Shown here piece after piece: positions 55,223-64,000 of a stretch of 64,000 nucleotides of DNA. The stretch covers positions 62,001 through 126,000 of the forward strand of contig PYST01000013.1 of assembly GCA_003049485.1 (NCBI GenBank), given 5' to 3'. Numbering within the stretch: position 1 is the first letter of the stretch; each line of letters begins with the position of its first letter. The translations under genes were made by a program, and so were the position numbers. This DNA comes from Ophioceras dolichostomum (lineage: Eukaryota > Ascomycota > Sordariomycetes > Magnaporthales > Ophioceraceae). The notes under the pieces were generated by a model. It searched no databases and was not told the origin of the DNA. It saw nothing but the letters and a program-made list of their open reading frames with translations.

Positions 55223-56856
55223 CCCGTAACCAATCCGAAACCAACCAAACCCGGCTGATTGCTCGGTCCCGTCGAGTGAGCGAGTGCGAGAGCGATGACC
55301 ACCACTCATATCCAAGAAAACGTATTGAGCAACCAACCGCCGGTGAAGACACAAACAGAGAGGGCGCAATGCTATTTTCCTCCCCTGTCTTCGCAAAAAG
55401 ACCGACCAATCCCAAAATCCACGCCCAGCTTATGCCATCAATTCCCATCTCTTCAACTTCCCTCATGTCCCTCCATATGCTGCGCCAGGCCTGCCTGATG
55501 ATTGATTCGATATCCATCCATCCATGCCAAATATCCAAGAAACACCCTCCCACAAAAAACATCCCCCCCCCCCCTCCTCAAATACATATGCTACTAATGA
55601 CAGTGAAGAGGAATAGAAAAGAATCGGCTCGAACATCGATCAACAATCCATTTACTCCAACGAACTCCTTCCCCCTTTTCCATGCCCTCTCCTATCCCGG
55701 ATGAGTTTCCAAGTTGTGGAATCCAAGATTCGGGGAGCCGGTACCTGTTAAGTCCCGGACGCCACACGAACATACGCTATGCCCTGTATGGTATGTAGGT
55801 GGTGTAGTGCAGTGCGGTCGCCGGTGCTGTGCTGCGTGCGAATCACGGCCTTTCCATCCCACTCAGCCCTGGGACGCTAGGGCTGACGGGGGATGGGCTG
55901 CATCCAATGATGACCCGAAGATCCGCGTTCTGTCGCTCTTTCTCTTTCTTGTCCACCCTGTATTTCCTTTTGCTGCTGTTTCGGCTCCTGCAATTTCAGC
56001 TGCTGTGTGTACCAGGTAGGTCCCCGTACTTTTGCTCGTAGGCCTCAGCCAGCCAGCCACGTGGCCGCGTGGGCTCACGTGAATTTCATCAACTGCCATT
56101 CGACGCACAACTCCCGAATCTTCCGGGCGACATAAATATATGCGGTGACGGATGCTTCTTGCGTGCGCGCAGGGCCTGTCGTCCCAAAAACACTTCTGTG
56201 GATGTTGGGATGCGTCGGCGCGGTAGGGGCCCACCCATCTACCGTCGTCTGATAGAGGAGGACTCCCGAGACCCAGGGCCCCGAGCGGCTGAAAATGGTC
56301 GAGAGATAGATTGGACGCCACTGTCGTCAAAGTCTCGCAACATTGATTCTTGCGGCTGATGATACTGCTGTGCTGCTGCTGATAGACGGCTGTTGCTGAA
56401 GGCTGGCAGCTGATGTGGCGCTAGAGTACTACTGGACAGCAGTCAACGGTGGCAAAAACAGGCCACCTGTAGTAAGGCAGTCTGTGCCTGGGTGGTGGAG
56501 TGTTTCCCCGAGGCGAGCCACTCTGTGCTCGATTGGCACCGGATAGATACCTCGGTATCCAGCCACTGTGAGAGGCATGGGAGGGCTCCGAAGGTCTAGT
56601 GACGCGGCATGAAAACGACACTGCAGCGTGTTGTTGATCATTGTGTCTTTTTCGTTTCGCTGTTTGTTTGCCCTCCCTCCGCTCCTTTCCCAACCAAAGC
56701 GTAGACTGTCAAGCGCAGACTGAATGCTCTTACTCCGGCGAGCAAACGCTCATGTGTGAAGTCGAGAAAGGAGCGGGGATTTTTGGTCTGTCTGTTCCTG
56801 CCAAAACCAAAAAAGTCGGGCCGGCGCGATGGGCGTGCGACCCGGTTTTCGCCTTT

Positions 56857-58316
56857 TTACTCGATCAAAGGCTTCTTCTGGCCGCCGACGATGCAGAGCC
56901 CGAGGTGGCGGAGCGAGTCCGACTGGTTAGGGCGCACGATGCTCGGAGCGGGCACTAGAGGGTTGTGCAGGTCGACGAGTGACGCGTCCTTGGCTGCTTG
57001 GTCGAGGGCCTCCATCTCCTCCTTGCAGGCCTGCTGGTCCATCGGGCAGATCACGATGGGCTGCCTGAGCGTGATGTCGCGGGCGGCGCTCATCGAGGCC
57101 TGAATTTTATTGAGACAGGAGTTAGTAAGCTAGCTGGAGCGGCCATGGAATTGAAGTGGGAAACGGGAACAGGAGAAAATGGGAACCGCACGCACCTTGA
57201 TAGTGAGGAAGAACTCGACCTTGTACAACGTGGAGGTCGTGGTGAAGGAAGTAACCTCGTGGTTTGGGAACTTCGACGGCTCCCCTCTGCGCATGATGCC
57301 TTCAGCGTCCCTCAGATCTCGGGAGGGGAAGACCAGGCCCAGATTCGTTGTGTAGCCTGCCTCAGGCATCTTGGCGCCGACAGTCTGGGTGTGCTTCGCT
57401 ATCCTGTTGACCTTCTTCGTCGGCTCGTCGCCCTCTGGGTTGTACGTAATCTCCTCCTCGATTCCCAGCGTGATCTTGTTGATGGTGACCCGCCGAGCTT
57501 TGTTCATCCAGTCCGGATTTGGCGCCAGCTTTATGTACACAGTGATGGGGTCCAAGGGTCCGTAGCTCCAGCGCGGGAGCGAGATGCCGAGAGTGACCAC
57601 GTTGTCGGCTGTCGCGATCTTGGATTCGGGTCGGTTGTACATGCCGAAGGTCGACAGCGTGTCGTACCTCTGCAGCGGCAAGGGGAAGTTGTACTTGTTC
57701 TGTTGACTGGGCCCCTGCTGGACGGTCACGATGAGCTCGTAGTAAGTCTCGGCCGTGCGGCTCGGCAGCTGCAGCGATGCTGGCGGTATCCTCCGGTTTG
57801 ACTCCTCGCCTCCCCTGCCGAATGGTATGAACAACACAAACGGCAGGTCCATGGCGATGACGCTTTCGAAATCCCTACCATCATGGCAGCGGAACAATAG
57901 GTGTTCCTTGCCCACGATGTCCGTCGTTTCCCTCCTCGGTGTACCCAGGTGCTTCTTCGCTACGTTGTCGGCCGCGGGGTGTATCGACTCTCTTCGTTGC
58001 AGGCATATCCTCACGAGTGAGATGGCTACGGGCATCGAGTATCCTTGCGACGGCCGGATTTCGACCTTGCCTTCTATTCGAGGCTGTGACGGAGGGTTGC
58101 ATAGTGGTTAGTGATCGGCGCTGGCTTACTGGCGCTTGAGCCCTGGGCGATGCGACCGGATCGAGGTGGGAGACGAGAGGCGGGTCGCGATGGGAGAGTG
58201 AAGCTAGACCGCGGTGATTCATTCATGCCCCAACTTACCAATGTCGCGGATATTCCAGGATAGCCGACCAGGAAGCTTCGGTTGGGCGGGCCTGAGACCC
58301 TGACTGAGGCCGCCAT
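56857..58316 (-). CDS. Arrestin-like protein (LDB19/ART1-type N-terminal domain)
   Basis: Three exons, 58316-58239, 58083-57196 and 57099-56857, give 402 aa. The joined N-terminus reads SFLVGYPGISATL-PRIEGKVEIRP. It is followed by QRRESIHPAADNVAKKHLGTP, LPFVLFIPFGRGGEESNRR, and YGPLDPITVYIKLAPNPDWM, which I associate with fungal arrestin-fold proteins. ART-type arrestins are cytosolic adaptors that recruit the HECT ligase Rsp5 to plasma-membrane transporters. I see no PPxY motif for Rsp5 binding, and the protein is shorter than yeast Art1, so it may be a core-only arrestin. The frame is open upstream of the ATG but has no earlier ATG. Introns are 155 and 96 nt. Fold assignment is firmer than the LDB19 label. 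Confidence 0.7.
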
Positions 58317-61300
58317 CCTCCGCTGATCGGCTCGTGGAATGTGATCGCTGTCTCTCGGTGCGGCGGCAGGAGACGGCGGCCGCGCTCGCTCATTTGCATG
58401 CGAGCCTGCGACGAGGCTCGGCTTAGTGACAGCCTCCCGTCTGATGTGGGCGCTGGCGCGCGGTCCAGAGTGTCGGGATCGTCGGTGTACGTGGTGTAGA
58501 GGATCGCCGTGGTATCTCCTAGGTATTCGTGGAGGTTTTGGTGCCAGGTAAGAGGTGGTGGGAGGAGGCGCAAGCAAGGTACGGTTTTTTTTTCACTCTG
58601 AGGGCGACTGTTTAGGCGTGGTAGGGGGAGTTGGGGAGTGAGGTTGGTCGCTGAAGGTATGATAGTAGGTCTAGGCTGTTGTCGATGTGGGGTAAGACGG
58701 GTCTCCCTCAATCTCACGATTGCAATTTCAACGGCAGTCAAGCGAGTAAGCGCTTGCTAGGACAGCTTGGTAGGTAGGGCAATTCGGGCTTCAGAAGATA
58801 GGTAGCCCAAGGGTGTCGGTTGACCAGCAGTCGATGTACACAAACAAATTGACAAGCTGCGACTGGTAGTTCACCGGTTCAGGAACTTTCATGTTGCGAG
58901 AAACTCTGCGAACACCACTGTGAGGGTGAGGATTGCGCTGAGAATGCGGGCCGACGTGGGCGTCTAGGACAGGTCGCCGGAGAGCGTGATATGGTCGGCT
59001 GGTGGTGGAGCTGAAGGGTTGGGTGAGGCAGAGACAACACGGCCTGGACTTAGTGCGTGTGTGCTGTGTATGTGTGCTGCAAAAGGGAATAGTTGATGAT
59101 GGGATGGATTGATAGGCTGCAGATGCGATGCGATGCGGTGCGTGCGGTGCAGTGTGTGCCCCAATCAAAGAGGATCGAATTGATGTGCGGCGCTTTTTAC
59201 GTTGCTTCCGGGCGGGACTTGCAGGAGCGCTGTCGACAGGTTTCTTTCTTTCTTGCCTCTGGCCTTTTTTTTTTTTCCCCTAAAAGTTTCCCTGAGAAGA
59301 GTCAGATTGCCGTCGTGCTCGGCTCTTGCATCAACTAACCAGACGCTTCTGTGTCGAGAGTATTAGCCGTGTATTCCATGCGGTCCAGTTGAGTCGTATT
59401 ACTGAAAGGCAAGGCAGCCTGGCCACGGCGACCTCAGCTCTGGAAGTCCATATGCGGCAATTCCTCCTGCCGCGCCTCTCGCCTCTCGGAGAGCGCAACG
59501 CTGTGCACAACATACTTCAATTGTCCTGGTTTCTGCTCCTTCACACACGGTTAGCGGCTCTCAGGGTGTGCTTTTCGGATGACTATTCATCATCTGACAA
59601 TCTCGTGGATTCTAGCCCTTGGCCGTTGGTTTAAACGGGACTGGTCTAAATCACATACACCGCCGGCCAACGGAGACTGGACATCACGTGGAGCAGCACG
59701 TGGAGCTCAACCCGCTCAGCTCCCGAGTCTTGCTCGTCATCAATTTCGTCGCCACACCAGTGCTAGAGTAGCCGTTTTGACTCTGATCATAAATTGTTGC
59801 AGATGAGGACTATCGAAAAGGCTAACATCGCGGGTTCTGCCAAGATCGAGAAAGACTATCATGATGCAAGATATTTCACCGAGAGCCGAACACTGGTGGG
59901 AAATGAGAAGCTGCTTTTGGCTGACCATTCAGAAACATCCTCCGTTCCCCTCTTCATCACTCGTGGAAGCTGTCACGCCAGCAGAGAGGGGGAAACACCG
60001 TGGGCAGCGGGGCAGTGCACCTCTTTTCCACGCCGCCGCCACCACGACCAGGATAGAAGGCGGCACAGTTTCTTCAGGAACACTTTTTCGTGTCCTCCTC
60101 CTCCTTGCAGACATTCGAGTCAAATTGGATACCGAGGTACCGAATACTGTGGTATGGTGGGCTCTTTTTTTTTGCGAGCGAGCATATTTGATAGAATAAG
60201 TAAGCCATCATCAAGCACACCTCGCGCCAAGGCCCCTCCATGACTTTTCTGCCTTACTTGCCTGCAGAGACAGGTGCATACGCGCCTAGCTTCAACCCAC
60301 CCTTCTGTGTGCTACTTAGTGCTACTCTATCATGCACGAACACCACCCAACTTAGAAGCAACTTACCCAGGCGTGGTTGGCAACTTAATATGCGCGATGG
60401 AGGGTAGCATCACCATCAGCGACGTTGGAACCTCTCACGGCAATGCAGGCAGCCGGGGCAGACAAACTGTCATCCCACATTTTTTTTCTGCGCACACCAG
60501 ACTGAATGGGCGGCCATCTTGAGTTGGGAATATGGGGGCGAGCAGGGCCGCCACCAGTACAGCACAAACCCTCATCCGCCATCAAGCACTTTATAGACAA
60601 GCCAACGTCTCTAGAAACCCACCTAAGATTCTGAACTGAGCGAGGCCTCGACATCTCTTTAATTCACCAATGGTAAAGCTACCTTAAATTTTATTCAGAG
60701 GGGCGGACATAGGGAGAGACAATAGTCGACATTACTCCCGCAGTGATAGTCTGATACATGGTTAAACCCCTTGCTGACGGTGTCCCATAGCCTAGGTGCT
60801 AGACAACCTTTGCGGATGGCCCGTTTCAAGTAGCCTGTTGTGCTTTGATTATTAGGTAAGGAGGTAGAACTTACACAACTCGTTTTCATGTTCTCGTTTT
60901 CTTTATAAGTCCGTTATACGACAATGAACAGGAGTAGTGTTCTGAACAGCGTGTTCAACCAAACCTTCGTAATACATTTTCATTCCAAGGAAACATCCGC
61001 CTGCCCACCCTGCTATATTTTGCCATAATCCAACCTTGTAAGTGGTAGCCTTTAATTGACTCCCGACATGGACGTAGTTGTTCTAATGCCTAGTTTGAGC
61101 TGATTTTGCCAGCCTGAGAGCTGTAGCTTATTTTCAACTTCGATTTCAAGTACGAGGAGCTTAGTGTTCTAGTAAAGTCCAAGTAAGATTTCACGGCTAG
61201 TTCGACTTGCCTCATAGTGTAACAAGCGAGAATGACGGAAAGCATTACGGAGTTCCCTCCTGAATGCGAGGAATAAGTGTATACGGGGAAGAACCGCCGA

Positions 61301-62979
61301 ATCGGAATGAGTTGCGGTGGCCATGTTAAGGAACGTTGCGGCAACAAATTTGATCACCATCATGACTGAGGTGAAAGAAGCAGAGATGTGTAAAGAATAC
61401 GATGGGCCAGCTATTCCGAGGGCAGGTGGGAGTCTGTTGATCAAAAAGTTGAAAATGCTAAGGTGAGGGTTGTCTATCGTCTTCATGTGAGGGCCTGGGA
61501 CTTACCTCGAGATTACCTAACTGCCCCATAGCGGGTAGAAAAAACGATCTCAAATGCTCGTATGATTCCGTTGAGTTTTTGGAAATGCGTTCGAAATCCT
61601 TTTAATATAATGTGAAAGGACGGATGGATCAAGAGGTGATGTCCAACGACTACAGAAGCGTTACAAAATGTTTTTAAGACCCCAAAATATGAAGAGCAAT
61701 CTCCAGAAACCGGTAGTGGAGGCTAGGTGTCTAGAGGTGATTACCGGTTGCTTGTTGGCTGGGGACCAAAAGATGCGCGCATCGTGGACTGTTTATAAGG
61801 GGTGAGCACCTTCCGCAAACGTCGGTGTGTAGGGAGAAGAAAGGTCAGAAGGCTGACTAGGCTAGATTGCGAAGGCTGTAGGCACTTCCCTCTAAATAGG
61901 CAATTTAGTTCTGAATAGGTGTAAAGGAACACGAGAAGGGGAACTTCATCAATCACCGAATAGAGCCGAGTTTGAGATCTAAGGTTAACTACTACCTAGG
62001 GCTTCAGGGTTCCTGATGAGCGCGTGGGAGAACGGCACGAACCTTGAGGATAGCCGTGAAGTTGACCAAAGAGCTCAGCCTTCATAAAAAATGACCGAAA
62101 GCATGTGAGTTACCCACTAGTGGCCTACATGTGGTGAACGATAAGCAAGCCTTGCTACTACGGATCAATACTCGTCAAAGGGTGAAGCGTGGATGATATG
62201 AGGCTCATATACCGGCAGGTCTAGGCGCTTCTCCTGGAGCACCCTGGTACGTGGCGAGGTTGGCAATGGCCCGGGCATCTCACACCAAGTAGGTACATAC
62301 CGCCCAGAGAGTGCTCCTCCTCAACTCACAGCTAACTTACGCATTCAGCTCTGCATCTGCAAGCTCAACGCTAATGCGGAATGGTGAGTGCTACGTGTTC
62401 CTTTAGCTTGGAGCGTTGCGGAGTGAGAGGAGGGGGAACTGAACTGGGAGCTAACTTGCTCTGAGGGGGCTGCGAATGTTAAGAGTAAGATCCTGAAGAA
62501 GTAGTGCTGGGCTGAGAATGTGCAGGGGCGTCCATAAAATCCTTCGACATTTCTTAAACCTATGCTTTCACCTGGTCCTTTGGGCTTAGGTACGTGGCTA
62601 CTGTCTTGGATGGCCCATCGATCGCTGCTGAGAATTGTCATGATGACTCCCCATTCCTTTCATATAGCCTTTCTGAAGAAAAAGGTGTGTGATGCCGGGG
62701 CGAACCGGGGTGGTGATGGCAAGGAAGAATGAACCGCAACCCGAGGACCGCTGTCGCATGTTTGCGTGTAAGTGGACGTCTCAATAATAGCGGATCAGCG
62801 GGAACGGTTATGAACGGGACTCCGTTGCCGTTGCCATAAATGTGGGGCAAGGACCCGGCCAGAACTTCGTCGCGAACACAAGCTTTCTTCGCGTTCACGG
62901 TTGCCACAATCGATCATCTTCGCCGCCTTAGCAGTTCCATTTTCTTCTTCAGTCGTTCGCTGTTCCGCGCACTATAATC
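58317..62979. other. Gene-poor region, AT-rich in its right half
   Basis: This 4.7-kb stretch has no recognisable gene. The left part (58.3-59.3 kb) is the arrestin promoter. From about 60.6 to 62.3 kb, base composition drops: lines starting at 61081, 61141 and 61561 count 40, 42 and 32 percent G+C, against clearly GC-rich coding flanks. Short frames such as 61169-61486 (minus) match nothing I know. A decayed, possibly RIP-mutated repeat is one explanation. The right end is the promoter of the PPIL3-type gene. Confidence 0.45.
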
Positions 62980-63583
62980 ATGTCGGTGACACTACACACT
63001 ACCGTCGGCGATTTAAAAGTCGAGGTTTTCTGCGAAAGCGTTCCTAAGACGGCAGAGGTAAGTCCTGGCTTCTCTGATGGTTGACCCCTGGCGCATTATG
63101 TGTGATGGTTCTTTCCTAGCGTACCTAGGTAGCTGACGCAATATTTTTCTCTCTCAATAGAACTTCCTGGCTTTGTGCGCCTCCAACTATTACGACTCGT
63201 CGCCGTTCCACCGCTTGATACCAGGCTTCATGGCCCAGACTGGCCAGCCGGGCAACCCCACGCCCGAGAACCCGAAAGGCGGGCAGTCGATCTGGGGAGG
63301 CGCGTTCGAAGATGAGATCCGCCCTGCGCTGCGGCACAACGAGCGCGGCGTGTTGTCGATGGCGAACAAAGGGCCAGGGACCAACGGGAGCCAATTCTTC
63401 ATCCTGTTTGCGAAGGCGCCGCACCTCGACGGCCTGAACACCGTTTTCGGGAAACTGCTCGGCGACGACAGTCTCCGCACACTGGCCAAGCTCGAAGTCG
63501 TGGATGTGGACAAGAAGAATAGGCCAAAGGAGAAGGTCATTATTGAGAGTGTCACGGTTCACGCGAACCCATTGGCGGGCTGA
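62980..63583 (+). CDS. Peptidyl-prolyl cis-trans isomerase, PPIL3 type
   Basis: Exons 62980-63057 and 63161-63583 give 166 aa, the normal length of single-domain PPIL3 cyclophilins. The joined start is MSVTLHTTVGDLKVEVFCES, followed by PFHRLIPGFMAQTGQPGNPT, MANKGPGTNGSQFFILFAKA and HLDGLNTVFGKLL. The Arg of FHR and the Gln/Phe of the active site are present. The CypA Trp position is His, as in PPIL3 proteins. PPIL3 associates with the spliceosome in the nucleus. The 103-nt intron carries a TACCTAGGTA palindrome (63122-63131) and has a CTCAATAG acceptor. Confidence 0.92.
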
Positions 63584-64000
63584 GGCGGGCTGAGCGGCAG
63601 AGTCCTGCCAGAATTTAAAAAAACATCGACGGCAAAAGGGGCGCGAAAAGCGCATTGTCCTGGGGAGGATTATGAAATCGCATGCCGAGGCTCGGCCTCA
63701 CTTGCGCCCGCGCACCCTCAAGGGCCGGGCCATCGTCTGCCATCGATTATGGCACTGACAGCGCCTCCGAGGGGCACGATGATGCCCATGTTGCCAACAC
63801 TAGCCCCGCAGTGAGGTACTGACCTAGCCGTGCTGCTGGCGAACTAGACAGTTCAACCTCATCTGGGATGTTAGAATGCTCCCGCTGCTCGAGTGTTAGG
63901 AGGGAGCTTCGCTCGTTCAACCTTTAGTTGACAAGCCTACTCTTCCTCCTCCTTATGTCGCACTAGGTGGAGCGTGGCCTCCTGCCAATCCCGAGCTTTG
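63584..64000. other. Downstream flank of the PPIL3-type gene to window end
   Basis: Only the presumed 3' UTR and flanking DNA are present. The right edge may cut the promoter or coding region of a further gene. Nothing specific can be called. Confidence 0.4.

Larger units (their letters stand above)
54005..56856. other. Noncoding region between HSF1 and the arrestin-like gene
   Basis: This 2.85-kb region lies tail to tail between HSF1 and the arrestin-like gene. It contains a GGGCA/ACGCA simple repeat (54289-54335), TAGG/AGGT repeats near 54916-54950, a TCCA tetranucleotide run at 55199-55222 and C-rich runs near 55563. No protein is recognisable in any frame. Confidence 0.5.

Noticed and set aside
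58239..58741. Extra upstream coding exon of the arrestin-like gene
   Set aside because: Two frames are open here, but neither offers an ATG with a clear donor to the exon at 58316; the MAASVRVSG start is simpler.
61169..61486. Minus-strand frame of 105 codons in the AT-rich region
   Set aside because: It resembles no family I know and is isolated; could be a relic but cannot be supported.
1..64000. tRNA genes
   Set aside because: I looked for B-box GGTTCGANNCC-like words with a matching acceptor stem and found none that hold up by eye; tRNAscan-SE would settle it.

Overview
The window is eukaryotic. It looks like a filamentous ascomycete (Pezizomycotina, most likely a Sordariomycete). Genes carry short GT-AG introns, mostly 57-155 nt, with CTRAC-like branch sites. 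Coding regions are GC-rich with C/G-ending codons and long low-complexity arms. The gene set is fungal housekeeping: SOG2, TSC13, RPS8, TOM1, a Gyp5-type TBC protein, RPS6, DPH1, CTF8, VMA2, CWC27, HSF1, a fungal-type arrestin and a PPIL3-type cyclophilin. I see no tRNA, rRNA, CRISPR array, intact transposon, viral insert or secondary-metabolite cluster.

Layout. 0.9-4.6 kb: SOG2 (+), the leucine-rich protein of the RAM/Cbk1-COT1 polarity pathway. 6.5-8.3 kb: a class A FAD monooxygenase (-). 9.7-11.2 kb: a BLOC1S1/GCN5L1-like protein with very long disordered arms (+). 11.6-12.7 kb: TSC13 enoyl reductase (-). 13.9-14.6 kb: RPS8 (+) with a probable 5'-UTR intron. 16.4-29.8 kb: one giant HECT ubiquitin ligase gene of the TOM1/HUWE1 family (+), about 4304 aa in six exons. 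32.1-35.8 kb: a TBC Rab-GAP (+). 37.5-38.9 kb RPS6 (-) and 39.5-41.0 kb DPH1 (+) are head to head. CTF8 (-) faces DPH1 tail to tail at 41.3-41.8 kb. 42.4-43.6 kb: a secreted aldose 1-epimerase-like protein (-). 45.6-47.6 kb VMA2 (-) and 48.1-49.8 kb CWC27 (+) are divergent. 51.4-54.0 kb: HSF1 (+). 56.9-58.3 kb: an arrestin-like protein (-). 58.3-63.0 kb is a gene-poor stretch, AT-rich in its right half, followed by a PPIL3-type cyclophilin (+) at 63.0-63.6 kb.

The genes are mostly unrelated neighbours. Shared themes are translation (RPS8, RPS6, DPH1), the spliceosome (CWC27, PPIL3), endomembrane and vacuole function (BLOC1S1, TSC13, TBC GAP, VMA2, arrestin) and ubiquitin or stress control (TOM1, HSF1). 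The genes at 6.5 and 42.4 kb (monooxygenase, secreted epimerase) are the accessory-looking ones.

I did not find a convincing new multi-gene system. The most useful observations concern gene structure: three stop-free, multiple-of-three introns in TOM1, including one beside the catalytic Cys codon; a probable GC-AG intron in DPH1; a 20-nt microexon in VMA2; and a 5'-UTR intron in RPS8. Also notable are a possible catalytic Lys-to-Arg change in TSC13, a BLOC-1-like protein several times the family's usual length, a cluster of perfect short hairpins near 50.5 kb, and a dispersed TACCTAGGTA-type palindrome in noncoding DNA. Exon borders were derived by hand from splice signals and conserved protein continuity, with no transcript data.
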